Below are positions 8,449-16,874 of a stretch of 64,000 bases of DNA, in pieces. Position 1 is the stretch's first letter, and the number at the start of each line of letters is the position of its first letter. The notes beneath the pieces are model-generated. The model made no database searches, had not been told where the DNA came from, and saw only the letters and a list, made by a program, of their open reading frames with translations. Position numbers and translations under genes: made by a program. Source of the DNA: Pleionea sediminis. Lineage in GTDB: Bacteria > Pseudomonadota > Gammaproteobacteria > Enterobacterales > Kangiellaceae. The stretch is from positions 124,001 to 188,000 of the forward strand of contig NZ_SUNB01000004.1 of the NCBI RefSeq assembly GCF_007570825.1, in the 5' to 3' direction.

Positions 8449-9267
8449 ATGACTAAGGAGTTTTCCTTTACTCGTAACGACTTTCAACAAGTGCGCAAAA
8501 TTGTCGGTCAAACGGCGGGTATCAATCTCGGCGAACACAAGTACGAAATGGTGTATGGTCGTTTGGCGCGTCGATTAAGATCGACCGGGATTAAAAAGGT
8601 CAGTGATTATCTGGCCTTTATGCAGGATGATCCTGAAGAAAATATTCAGTTCATTAATGCAATAACAACTAACCTCACCTATTTTTTCAGAGAAAGCCAT
8701 CACTTTGATTTTTTGAGCAGCACAGTGATCGATTCAGTTGTAAAAACGCACTCGAATGACAAGCGGGTGAGGATTTGGAGTGCTGGCTGCAGTACTGGCG
8801 AAGAGCCCTACAGTATCGCATGGTCAATGAGGCTTTTTCGGAAAAAATACGAAAGTTGGGACTTTAAAATATTAGCGACCGACTTAGATACAGCGGTTCT
8901 CAATACTGCGCGACAGGGAATTTATGGCGAAGAACGAATACAGAAATTGGATAAATCAATCATTAGTAAGCTGTTTTCTTCAGTGGGCTCAGGTCGATAT
9001 CAAGTTAAAAGTCAATTTAGAAAAGATATTTTTTATAAAAAATTAAATCTAATGAATAGTAACTGGCCAATGAAAGGTAAGTTTGATGTGATCTTTTGTC
9101 GCAATGTATTAATTTACTTTGATCGCCCAACTCAGCAAAAGCTAATTGAAAAGTTTCGGCAAAATCTGCATCAAAATGGTTATTTGATTTTAGGACACTC
9201 AGAATCTATTGGAAGCCAGTTGAAAAACTTTCAACCCATTGGACGAACCATATTTCAAAAGCGGTAA
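8449..9267 (+). CDS. cheR: CheR chemoreceptor glutamate methyltransferase
   Basis: A 272-residue S-adenosylmethionine-dependent methyltransferase. The N-terminal helical domain (about 1-75) is followed by the CheR signature TNLTYFFRE (74-82), the SAM-binding motif I AGCSTGEEPYSIA (112-124), ILATDLD and the later FDVIFCRNVLIYF motif, which are all typical of CheR. It methylates glutamates on receptor signalling helices during adaptation. It lies directly after a receptor that ends in a CheR-binding-type pentapeptide and before cheD and cheB. Length is normal for the family. Confidence 0.95.
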   Translation: MTKEFSFTRNDFQQVRKIVGQTAGINLGEHKYEMVYGRLARRLRSTGIKKVSDYLAFMQDDPEENIQFINAITTNLTYFFRESHHFDFLSSTVIDSVVKTHSNDKRVRIWSAGCSTGEEPYSIAWSMRLFRKKYESWDFKILATDLDTAVLNTARQGIYGEERIQKLDKSIISKLFSSVGSGRYQVKSQFRKDIFYKKLNLMNSNWPMKGKFDVIFCRNVLIYFDRPTQQKLIEKFRQNLHQNGYLILGHSESIGSQLKNFQPIGRTIFQKR

Positions 9268-9271
9268 CTGA

Positions 9272-9910
9272 ATGAGAAGCATGAACACACAAGATGTCCC
9301 AGAGGTTTTGCCAGGATTTGAAAATATAAATCGTTACTTTGATAAAGTTAATCAAAAGTTTTCCGCAAAAATAAAGCCTGGAGAATACTATGTGACGCGT
9401 AATGAAGAGTTAATTGTAACGGTTCTTGGTTCCTGTGTGTCTGCTTGTATTAGAGATAAAGTGAATCTTATTGGTGGGATGAACCATTTTATGTTACCTA
9501 TTACTCCAGATATTGCAAAAACACCGATAAGCGTTACCAGTCAAACGGCTCGCTACGGTAATTTTGCTATGGAGTTTTTAATAAACAATATCATTAGAAA
9601 TGGTGGTGAACGTCGTTTTCTCGAAGTTAAATTGTTTGGTGGATCTCGTATCATTCGACAGATGTCAGATATTGGTCAGAAAAATATCGAGTTTATTCAG
9701 CAGTACGTAAAATCAGAAGCTTTGAAAGTTTTGGCTAAAGACTTGGGAGGCACAAGCCCACGTAAAGTTGTTTACGACCCTATTTCTGGAATGGTTCGTA
9801 TCAAGCGATTAAAAAATCTTCATAACGATACGATTGTCGAACGTGAAACAACTTACCTACACAATATAGAAAAAACCTCTAATCAAGGTGATGTGGAGCT
9901 ATTTGATTAA
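9272..9910 (+). CDS. cheD: CheD receptor glutamine deamidase
   Basis: A 212-residue protein. The catalytic Cys is residue 55 (VTVLGSCVSACI) and the catalytic His is residue 72 (GGMNHFMLP), in the standard CheD spacing. CheD deamidates receptor glutamines to glutamates and can interact with CheC or phospho-CheY in other systems. The N-terminal extension of about 35 residues before the core is typical of gammaproteobacterial CheD. ATG 9272 has only a weak SD; an in-frame ATG at 9281 is an alternative. The last base overlaps the A of the cheB ATG. No cheC is present in this window. Confidence 0.93.
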   Translation: MRSMNTQDVPEVLPGFENINRYFDKVNQKFSAKIKPGEYYVTRNEELIVTVLGSCVSACIRDKVNLIGGMNHFMLPITPDIAKTPISVTSQTARYGNFAMEFLINNIIRNGGERRFLEVKLFGGSRIIRQMSDIGQKNIEFIQQYVKSEALKVLAKDLGGTSPRKVVYDPISGMVRIKRLKNLHNDTIVERETTYLHNIEKTSNQGDVELFD

Positions 9911-10947
9911 TGAAAAAAATCAGAGTTCTTATTGTCGATGATTCTGCCTTAATTCGATTGTTATTATCCGAAATATTATCGCAAGATAAAAGCATTAATA
10001 TTGTGGGAACTGCGAGTGATCCTTATGAAGCTCGAGAAAAAATAAAAAAAACACATCCTGATGTCATTACGCTTGATGTCGAGATGCCTCGCATGGATGG
10101 TTTAACATTTTTATCCAATTTAATGCGATTAAGGCCCATGCCTGTGGTTATGATTTCTACCTTAACTCAAAAAGGGGCTGATGTAACTTTAAGAGCATTA
10201 GAGTTAGGCGCTTTCGATTTTGTCTGTAAACCATCGACACAGATCAAAGAAACACTAACGGAGTACAGTCAGGAGATTATAGAAAAAGTTAAAGCCGCAG
10301 CTCACTCCAATATCTCTTCAGCTGCATTGACTATTCCCAATAAACCTACAGCCGCGATTAAACAACAGAGTCAACAATTTGAGTTAATTGCGATAGGCGC
10401 TTCTACTGGTGGAACAGAGGCAATTAAAAACGTTGTTAGTGCGTTACCGACGGGACTACCGCCCATTGTAATCGCTCAACATATTCCTGATGTTTTTTCT
10501 ACGTCTTACGCAAAGCGACTCGACTCCCTAACAGAGTTAACTGTTTTGGAAGTAAGGTCTACTCAAGAGCTTAAGCAGAGCCACGTATACATAGCGCCAG
10601 GTGACGACCACTTGCTGGTAACTAAACGGCAGGGGAAACTTTTTGGTTCGATAGAGAAAACTGAACTGGTTAATCGTCATCGACCCAGTGTCGACGTGCT
10701 TTTCGATTCTGTGGTAAAAGCGACTGGGAAAAAAACCTTGGGAATCATACTGACAGGAATGGGAGCTGATGGAGCTGCTGGTTTAAAAAATATAAAATTA
10801 GCAGGTGGTATTACTCTCGCGCAAGATGAAGCATCCAGTGTTGTTTGGGGTATGCCGGGAGCGGCAGTAAAAATGGATGCCGCTACCAAAGTATTACCCT
10901 TACAAAAAATTCCGCAAGCAATCGTGCGCTTTATATCAAGCGACTAA
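9910..10947 (+). CDS. cheB: CheB receptor methylesterase/response regulator
   Basis: A 345-residue two-domain enzyme. The N-terminal receiver has acidic residues Asp10/Asp11, phospho-acceptor Asp56 (TLDVEMPRMDG) and Lys108 (VCKPS). The C-terminal esterase domain has the complete triad: Ser165 in IGASTGG, His191 in AQHIP and Asp287 in GMGADGA. It removes methyl groups from receptors when phosphorylated by CheA. It starts one base into the end of cheD and closes the operon. The next gene is convergent after a 10-base gap, and no terminator is visible between them. Confidence 0.95.
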   Translation: MKKIRVLIVDDSALIRLLLSEILSQDKSINIVGTASDPYEAREKIKKTHPDVITLDVEMPRMDGLTFLSNLMRLRPMPVVMISTLTQKGADVTLRALELGAFDFVCKPSTQIKETLTEYSQEIIEKVKAAAHSNISSAALTIPNKPTAAIKQQSQQFELIAIGASTGGTEAIKNVVSALPTGLPPIVIAQHIPDVFSTSYAKRLDSLTELTVLEVRSTQELKQSHVYIAPGDDHLLVTKRQGKLFGSIEKTELVNRHRPSVDVLFDSVVKATGKKTLGIILTGMGADGAAGLKNIKLAGGITLAQDEASSVVWGMPGAAVKMDAATKVLPLQKIPQAIVRFISSD

Positions 10948-10957
10948 AACAATTTTA

Positions 10958-11335
10958 TTAACTTTCTGTCGGTAATCCAGCTTTGAACCAACTAACGTAT
11001 CCCCCATCAACGGAAATGCAATGCTGAAATCCCATTTCTCCTAATGATTGAGCAGCGAGAGCAGAGCGTCCTCCAGACTGGCAATACAAATATATAGTTT
11101 CTTCGTTTAAACCATTTGGGAATTTTTCCTGAACGGCAGGGTGCCCAGATATTTGAAATTCGAGTACACCACGTGGAATATTGATCGCACCTGGTATGTG
11201 TCCTTGGGCGTATTCCCCAGGTTCTCGAACATCGATAACCAGTTTATTTTCCAGTCCGCGTTCATTGAGCTCGTTCATATTAATTTCTTTAACTTTTGAC
11301 TTTGCCTGCTTAACAAGATCTTGAGCTGTTTTCAT
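10958..11335 (-). CDS. Single-domain rhodanese (sulfurtransferase)
   Basis: A 125-residue protein with an N-terminal helical stretch and one rhodanese domain. The features are VIDVREPGEYAQGHIPGAIN, the active-site loop YCQSGGRSALA, in which the Cys starts a six-residue CQSGGR loop, and the closing GGYVSWFKAGLP. A six-residue loop implies sulfur rather than phosphate or arsenate as substrate. I chose ATG 11335 because GGTGA sits just upstream; an in-frame ATG at 11353 lacks an SD. The gene points away from the MMPL operon. With the persulfide dioxygenase and the BigR-like regulator at 16.5 kb it suggests a sulfide/persulfide detoxification set. That link is inference from shared neighbourhood and palindromes. 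Confidence 0.9.
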   Translation of the reverse strand: MKTAQDLVKQAKSKVKEINMNELNERGLENKLVIDVREPGEYAQGHIPGAINIPRGVLEFQISGHPAVQEKFPNGLNEETIYLYCQSGGRSALAAQSLGEMGFQHCISVDGGYVSWFKAGLPTES

Positions 11336-11444
11336 ATTTTCACCAATAATCAATAGGTTACAAGGGTTGTTTAAACTAAAATGTTAAATTAATTATACGT
11401 TAATAGAGAGATATAATTCTACAAATTGTCTTGTATTTTAGCAC

Positions 11445-11483
11445 TTTCTAATATAAAATTTATTTAAATTAGAAATGTCTAAT
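11445..11483. promoter_or_regulatory. Candidate repressor operator between rhodanese and MMPL exporter
   Basis: Three related half-sites are visible: TCTAAT at 11447-11452, ATTAGA at 11468-11473 and TCTAAT at 11478-11483. The last two form a perfect 6-N4-6 palindrome (ATTAGA-AATG-TCTAAT). The first and second form a wider perfect repeat, TTTCTAAT (11445-11452) with ATTAGAAA (11468-11475). The site is 22 bases before the MMPL start and within the divergent promoter region. It has the same 6-N4-6 geometry as the palindrome at the ArsR gene at 16.75 kb, so the BigR-like protein could bind both. Confidence 0.45.
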
Positions 11484-11505
11484 GTAGCATAGAGACAAGA
11501 ATTCG

Positions 11506-14028
11506 ATGAAAGATAAAATCATACATTTTTCAATCAATCGCGCCAAACAAGTTTATTGGTTAATTGCTTTGGTCACTTTCAGTTTGACGGCATTTATTCC
11601 TCTTATTCAAATTGATACTGACCCTGAGAATATGTTGCCAAACGATCAGCCGGATCGTGTTTTTCATAACTCGGTAAAAGAAGAATTTAGACTACACGAC
11701 ATGATTGTTGTCGGTGTGGTTAATGAAAACAGTATTTACAACCCTGAATCACTTAAAGCGATAGATCAGCTCACTCAATATATTTTGACCATTGAAGGGG
11801 TGATTCAGCCAGATTTAATGTCATTAAGTGTGGTTGATAACATCACACAAGTGGATAGGGGAACCATTCGTTTTGATTGGTTAATGAAAAACCCGCCAGA
11901 ATCGAAAGAAAAAGCGCTGCAAATAAAATCGGATGTTAAAAGGTTACCGCTTTTATTAGATACATTGGTGTCTAACGATGATAAAGCTGCGTCGATCTAT
12001 GTTCCAATACAGGATAAAGATGAAAGTTACCGCATTTCTCAAGAAATAAATTCTTATCTCCAAACAATAAATAGTCAAGATGCGTTTCATATTACAGGAT
12101 TACCTGTGGCCGAAGATACCTTTGGATTTGAAATGTTCGTACAAATGGGTATTTCTGCGCCTATGGCGGCGGCGATGATTTTTATTTTGATGTTTTTATT
12201 CTTTCGGAATTTAACTTTTGTAATCGCACCGATGATTGTGGCGATGGCAACAGTACTTGCCACTATGGGACTATTAATTGCTTTTGGTTTCACCGTTCAT
12301 ATTATGAGTTCAATGATTGCAATTTTTTTGATGCCAATTGCCGTCGTCGATTCCGTTCATATTATGTCGGAATTTGCCGACCGCTATAAACCCGGGTTAG
12401 AAGTAAAAAAAGTCATAGAGGAGGTTGTCGGGCATTTATTTCGTCCCATGTTATTTACCTCTATTACGTCAACAGTGGGATTTCTATCGTTAAGTCTGAC
12501 ACCAATACCTCCGGTACAAATATTCGGTGCGTTTGTTGGATTTGGAATTTTGCTAGCGTTCATCTGGACAATTTTGTTTATGCCTGCCTACATTTCAAGG
12601 ATGTCAGAAAAGCAGTTATTGGCGCTACAAACTCAAATACACAAACATGAATCGGCTGATACACGCTTAAGTCGCACTCTCAAACGGTTAGGAAGATTTT
12701 CAGTCGGCTTCTCTAAGTCTATAGTATTACTTTTTATTGGCGTTGTGATTGTCAGTTGGTATGGCATTCAAAAGATAGAAATTAATGATAATCCGGTTCG
12801 TTGGTTCAAAGAAGAACATCGTATTCGAGTTGCCGATAAGGTTTTGAACGAACACTTTGCGGGGACCTACAATGCGTTTCTGGTTCTTTCAATGAAAGAT
12901 CCTGAGTCTCAGAAATCACAGTTAACCCAAATTTTAAAAGAACAAATAACAAACTTATCAGAATCGAAAGAAAAAGATGAGTTGGTAGAAAAGCTCAGTT
13001 CGGATGTTAGTATCCAAGAATTGGTCATTGACATTGACAACGCTCTGTTTGAAGCAAATGCTGCCGATCAAAAAATTTACGAAAACCTATTATTATTGAT
13101 AGAAAAATATCAGTCCAATATCAACTATTTTACGCAGCCTGAAACTTTAGAATATGTTGAATCTTTGCAAGAACATCTAATGCAAACCGGATTGATTGGT
13201 AAAGTAAACTCATTAACCGACCTGATTAAAACAGTAAACAGACAGCTATACAGCGGCCAAGCAATAGACTTTCGCTTACCTGATTCACAGAATGGAATTG
13301 CTCAAGCTTTGATACAGTTTCAATCATCTCATCGCCCACAGGATCTTTGGCATCTGGTGACTCCCGATTATCAGAAAACGGTTTTATGGTTACAGCTTAC
13401 TAGTGGCGATAATCAAGCAATGAACCAAGTCATGACCGAGGTCGATCAATTTATTGAACAAAAGCCGTTACCTGAACAAATGGAATTTCGTTGGGCAGGA
13501 AAGACCTATATCAATGTCGTTTGGCAAGAAGCCATGGTTTCTGGGATGTTAGATAGTTTAATCGGCGCGTTTATTGTTGTTTTGGTTATGATGATTATTC
13601 TATTTCGTTCAATCAGTTTTGGTGTTTTGGCCATGCTGCCATTATCGATAACGATTACTTTTATCTATGGTGTCATTGGTTGGATCGGTAAAGATTATGA
13701 TATGCCAATTGCGGTATTGTCTGCTCTAACACTTGGTTTATCAGTTGATTTTGCGATTCACTTTATTGAACGCGCACGAGCGTTATTTGATCAAACGGGT
13801 GATTTTAAACAGATGATAGGATTAATGTTTGATGAACCTGGACGGGCAATTTCACGTAATGCGATTGTTATCGCAGTAGGATTTACACCTTTACTATTGG
13901 CACCCTTGGTTCCATACATTACCGTTGGTGTCTTTCTCGCAACCATTATGGCAGCTTCTGCGTTAGTCACATTATTAATGTTACCGGCAGCGATGAATTT
14001 GCTAAAAGCCTTTATTTTTAAACCTTAA
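11506..14028 (+). CDS. RND superfamily (MMPL-type) exporter
   Basis: An 840-residue integral membrane protein built from two similar halves. The first half has an N-terminal membrane helix (about 15-36), a periplasmic domain to about 210, and a block of helices (about 215-375) including the polar helix around AVVDSVHIMSEFADRY. The second half repeats this layout: a helix at about 400-425, a periplasmic domain to about 680, and helices at about 685-838 with the matching LGLSVDFAIHFIERARA motif. The paired 'D..(V/A)H' acidic residues in helix 4 of each half are the proton-relay positions of this family. It starts an operon with a LolA-like protein, an outer-membrane protein and a DUF2892 protein, an arrangement expected for moving a lipid or hydrophobic substrate across the envelope. 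The substrate is not known. Confidence 0.88.
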   Translation: MKDKIIHFSINRAKQVYWLIALVTFSLTAFIPLIQIDTDPENMLPNDQPDRVFHNSVKEEFRLHDMIVVGVVNENSIYNPESLKAIDQLTQYILTIEGVIQPDLMSLSVVDNITQVDRGTIRFDWLMKNPPESKEKALQIKSDVKRLPLLLDTLVSNDDKAASIYVPIQDKDESYRISQEINSYLQTINSQDAFHITGLPVAEDTFGFEMFVQMGISAPMAAAMIFILMFLFFRNLTFVIAPMIVAMATVLATMGLLIAFGFTVHIMSSMIAIFLMPIAVVDSVHIMSEFADRYKPGLEVKKVIEEVVGHLFRPMLFTSITSTVGFLSLSLTPIPPVQIFGAFVGFGILLAFIWTILFMPAYISRMSEKQLLALQTQIHKHESADTRLSRTLKRLGRFSVGFSKSIVLLFIGVVIVSWYGIQKIEINDNPVRWFKEEHRIRVADKVLNEHFAGTYNAFLVLSMKDPESQKSQLTQILKEQITNLSESKEKDELVEKLSSDVSIQELVIDIDNALFEANAADQKIYENLLLLIEKYQSNINYFTQPETLEYVESLQEHLMQTGLIGKVNSLTDLIKTVNRQLYSGQAIDFRLPDSQNGIAQALIQFQSSHRPQDLWHLVTPDYQKTVLWLQLTSGDNQAMNQVMTEVDQFIEQKPLPEQMEFRWAGKTYINVVWQEAMVSGMLDSLIGAFIVVLVMMIILFRSISFGVLAMLPLSITITFIYGVIGWIGKDYDMPIAVLSALTLGLSVDFAIHFIERARALFDQTGDFKQMIGLMFDEPGRAISRNAIVIAVGFTPLLLAPLVPYITVGVFLATIMAASALVTLLMLPAAMNLLKAFIFKP

Positions 14029-14044
14029 TTGACGAGGAATAACA

Positions 14045-14881
14045 ATGAAGTATTTTGATTCAAAAATTTTAAAACCGGTGCAACGATTGTTTAAAGTGGT
14101 TGTAATTGGTTTAAGTTTACTAGGGTGGTCATTTGCGATTGCTGAGCCAAAAGACGTCTCTGAGATTATTGAGAAAGCAAATTTAGCCTCCTATTATGCT
14201 GGTGCTGATGGTCGAACTGATGCACGAATGAAAATCGTCGATAGTCAGGATAGAGCGCAATATAGACAGTTTGTGATTGTACGAAAAGATAACTCCGATG
14301 GGGGCGAGCAACAGTATCTGGTTGTTTTTTCAAGACCTGCTGATGTTCGTGACACCGTATTTCTGGTTCATAAAAAGCCGACAAGTGATGATGATCGGTG
14401 GTTATATTTACCTGGACTTGATTTAGTAAAACGAATATCGGCCGGTGATAAACGTACCAGCTTTGTTGGTTCCCATTTTTTCTATGAAGATGTATCAGGT
14501 CGCTCTCCACAACTGGATAAGCATGAGTTAGTTAAAGAAGATAACGACTATTTCTATTTAAAACATTTTCCGAAGCAACCGGAAACGGTTGAGTTTAGTT
14601 TTTACGAATCGAAAATTAGTAAGTCAACGTATTTACCGATGCGAGTTACTTATTTTGATACAAATAAACAACCATTGCGCACCATGGAGGTTAATGAGGT
14701 TGAGACGGTAGAAGGATATCCAACGGTTACCGAGTCTAAAATCACGGACCATAAATTAAACGGATATACCATAATGCAATTTCGATTCATGAATTATGAC
14801 TTATCCATTCCTGAATCTGTGTTTACCGAGCGCAGTCTACGTAATCCTCCAGAAGAATGGCTAAAGCGGACAAATCAATGA
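14045..14881 (+). CDS. LolA-like outer-membrane lipoprotein-sorting family protein
   Basis: A 278-residue exported protein. The N-terminal signal region (about residues 17-35, FKVVVIGLSLLGWSFAIAEP) is followed by a beta-rich domain with FVIVRK, QYLVVFSRPADVRDTVFLV, RWLYLPGLDLVKRIS and a Y.L..P....EFSFYES-like half-barrel pattern, which is typical of the LolA-like proteins encoded beside MMPL exporters. The family folds as an incomplete beta-barrel with a hydrophobic cavity. In this setting it is a plausible periplasmic carrier between the exporter and the outer-membrane protein encoded next. A GAGG SD (14033-14036) precedes ATG 14045, and its end overlaps the next gene by 4 bases (ATGA). Confidence 0.8.
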   Translation: MKYFDSKILKPVQRLFKVVVIGLSLLGWSFAIAEPKDVSEIIEKANLASYYAGADGRTDARMKIVDSQDRAQYRQFVIVRKDNSDGGEQQYLVVFSRPADVRDTVFLVHKKPTSDDDRWLYLPGLDLVKRISAGDKRTSFVGSHFFYEDVSGRSPQLDKHELVKEDNDYFYLKHFPKQPETVEFSFYESKISKSTYLPMRVTYFDTNKQPLRTMEVNEVETVEGYPTVTESKITDHKLNGYTIMQFRFMNYDLSIPESVFTERSLRNPPEEWLKRTNQ

Positions 14882-16182
14882 AGCTACCATTGATATCCTT
14901 TTCCTTCGTCGGTTTTCTGTTGCTAGCTTCACTGTCCATTCAGAGTCGAGAACAGCAGGAGGTTAATTCAGAGGAGTGGGGTGAGAATGATTGGGGAGAC
15001 ACTTGGGAAGCCGATAAGAGCACTAATTTACACGGCTTTGCTGAGTTAGCGACGTCACAGCTTATTGCAAGTTCAAATAACGAGAACAGTCAGCCACTGG
15101 AAGAAGTTCGATTGCAATTATCATGGGATGATAAAATCGGTTCCGTTGATGTCGCGGTAATTGCCGATGTTTGGCACGATCAAGTGATTGACGATACCAA
15201 CGGCGATTTTCGCGAAGCAAATTTTGCTTGGACTATGGGTGAATCTACGGATGTAAAGATTGGTCGGCAAATATTAACCTGGGGTGTTGGTGACCTGATC
15301 TTTATTAACGATTTATTCCCCAAAGACTGGGTATCGTTTTTAACAGGGCGAGATGATGAATATTTAAAATCACCATCGGATGCCTTACGAATGATTTGGT
15401 ATGGAGATTCATTGAACTTGGACTTGGTGTTGGTTCCAGAGTTTGAGTCAGATAAGTATTTAAATGGCGAAAAGCTCAGTTTCTATATACCGTCTCTGGG
15501 TATTGGAAAACCGGACTCACCTTTCAGTGCTGTCCGACCAACTCATTCGGATTATGAAGTCTCTCTGCGATTGTTTGGGACGGTTGATGGAACTGAGTGG
15601 GGTATTTATAGCTATCGTGGTTTTTATAAAAGTCCAGAAACGTTTAGTGAATCAGGTCAGCTAACTTTTTCTCGCCTAAATGTTATTGGTGCCAGTTTAC
15701 GTCAGTCGATATTTTCGGGAATTGGTAAGTTTGAAATTGGACACTATGAAAGTATCGACGACAACAAGGGCACGCTATCGAATATACCTAACAGTCAGTG
15801 GCGATTGCTTTTGGGTTATGAGCAAGAGTTAATTAAAAACTTGTCAGGTGCATTTCAATTCTACGTCGAGAAAACGGAGAATTATGATGCACTAATATCG
15901 AATAGTTTAGCGCCAGACATTGAGCCCAACGAATGGCATAAAGTTTTAACTTCACGACTAACTTTTCAAGCACTACAACAAAATTTAGTTTCATCTTTTT
16001 TTGTGTTTTATTCACCCGATGATTCAGATTGGCATGTTCGAATGAAATCGGATTATCGAATAAACGATGCCTGGAAAATTTCGGGAGGCATTTACTGGTT
16101 CGAAGGCGAAGATGAATTTACCTTCTGGTCTCAGTTTCAGGAAAACTCTTCAGCATGGATACGACTAAGATATCAATTTTAA
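14878..16182 (+). CDS. Outer-membrane beta-barrel protein (DUF1302-like)
   Basis: A 434-residue exported protein beginning MKLPLISFSFVGFLLLASLS, a clear signal peptide. The mature part starts with a Trp/Asp/Glu-rich segment and continues as alternating hydrophobic strands with many aromatic residues. It ends in WIRLRYQF; the terminal Phe and aromatic pattern is the classical BAM (barrel assembly) recognition signal. The segment VKIGRQILTWGVGDLIFIND resembles the DUF1302/alginate-export-like porins often found beside MMPL exporters. I chose ATG 14878, which overlaps the previous stop; an in-frame ATG at 14857 would bury the signal peptide behind seven polar residues. It is probably the outer-membrane end of the transport route. 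Confidence 0.75.
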   Translation: MKLPLISFSFVGFLLLASLSIQSREQQEVNSEEWGENDWGDTWEADKSTNLHGFAELATSQLIASSNNENSQPLEEVRLQLSWDDKIGSVDVAVIADVWHDQVIDDTNGDFREANFAWTMGESTDVKIGRQILTWGVGDLIFINDLFPKDWVSFLTGRDDEYLKSPSDALRMIWYGDSLNLDLVLVPEFESDKYLNGEKLSFYIPSLGIGKPDSPFSAVRPTHSDYEVSLRLFGTVDGTEWGIYSYRGFYKSPETFSESGQLTFSRLNVIGASLRQSIFSGIGKFEIGHYESIDDNKGTLSNIPNSQWRLLLGYEQELIKNLSGAFQFYVEKTENYDALISNSLAPDIEPNEWHKVLTSRLTFQALQQNLVSSFFVFYSPDDSDWHVRMKSDYRINDAWKISGGIYWFEGEDEFTFWSQFQENSSAWIRLRYQF

Positions 16183-16208
16183 TGCATGAGTTAATTGAGG
16201 AGTCTACA

Positions 16209-16469
16209 ATGATTCATAAACAACGATTATCACTTGAAAAAACGCTCGATGCCTTTGCGGGCTTCATGGTACTTGTGTCTGTTTCTTTAACAGTTTGGGT
16301 ACATCCCAACTTCATTTGGTTTACCGTTTTTATTGGCGCAAATTTATTGCAACAATCTTTCACGGGCTTTTGTCCTGCTAGCATTATAATGCATCGAGTA
16401 TTTCACATTAAATCTGAACGAGAGCTGCTGGAAAAAGAATTTAGAGCCACTCAGTCGGCTCCGCAATAA
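16209..16469 (+). CDS. DUF2892 (YgaP-like) small membrane protein
   Basis: An 86-residue protein with two membrane segments (about residues 15-30, AFAGFMVLVSVSLTVWV, and 35-55) and the motif FTGFCPASIIM, which matches the DUF2892 domain that forms the membrane part of YgaP sulfurtransferase. It starts at ATG 16209 with a strong GAGGAG SD at 16197-16202; an in-frame ATG at 16155 would overlap the preceding gene. DUF2892 proteins often occur with rhodaneses and persulfide dioxygenases, which fits the neighbours. It overlaps the convergent ArsR gene by 19 bases at the 3' ends. Confidence 0.8.
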   Translation: MIHKQRLSLEKTLDAFAGFMVLVSVSLTVWVHPNFIWFTVFIGANLLQQSFTGFCPASIIMHRVFHIKSERELLEKEFRATQSAPQ

Positions 16470-16753
16470 ATTCCATGTAAGGTATTTATAATGACTGAGG
16501 CAGGGCCATCGGCGAGAGAGTAAAAAATTGTTTGCGACTCTCGTCGAGTCACCACGAGTCGATCATTTCTTAAAATAGCTAAATGTTGTGAGAGAGCCGA
16601 TTGGGAAATCTTAATTTGTTCATTGATATCGGTGACAGAGAGCTCTTTTTCATTGAGTAAGCATAATATTTGCAAGCGAGTTTCATTGCTCAGTGCTTTC
16701 AGTAAACGACTGGCTTCACTAGCATGTTGCTTTAGCTGCGTCATCTTTTCCAT
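16451..16753 (-). CDS. ArsR-family repressor (BigR/YgaV-like)
   Basis: A 100-residue winged-helix regulator. The domain is visible as ASRLLKALSNETRLQILCLL, the helix-turn-helix DINEQIKISQSALSQHLAIL and the wing LVVTRRESQTIFYSL. Cys48-type residues are not at the metal-sensing CVC position. Two cysteines, one in the first helix (ILCLL) and one near the C-terminus (GIYCG), match the spaced pair used by persulfide-sensing BigR/SqrR/YgaV regulators. It is divergent from the persulfide-dioxygenase gene and sits near a rhodanese and a DUF2892 gene. A palindrome covers its own start codon, which implies autorepression. The start could be 16753 or the ATG at 16744, which has a better-placed GGA. Confidence 0.85.
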   Translation of the reverse strand: MEKMTQLKQHASEASRLLKALSNETRLQILCLLNEKELSVTDINEQIKISQSALSQHLAILRNDRLVVTRRESQTIFYSLADGPASVIINTLHGIYCGAD

Positions 16754-16767
16754 TGGTTTTTACCAAT
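16752..16767. promoter_or_regulatory. Palindrome at the ArsR/BigR-like start codon
   Basis: The perfect inverted repeat ATTGGT-TTTT-ACCAAT (6-N4-6) overlaps the start codon at 16751-16753 and sits in the 121-base divergent region shared with the persulfide-dioxygenase gene. Geometry and location are those expected of an ArsR-family operator. A TATAAT-like sequence lies nearby at about 16774-16779. Confidence 0.55.
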
Positions 16768-16874
16768 AACTTCTATAATTAATCTTTTGCGGTATCTGTT
16801 AATAGTTTACCATAATATTATAATTTAACTAATTTAGTTTGAGCTAATATTTTATTGGGAGCCTAACGTTAACT

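Noticed and set aside
8302-8538. Minus-strand open frame across the receptor/cheR junction
   Set aside because: It is antisense to strong genes and has no family pattern.
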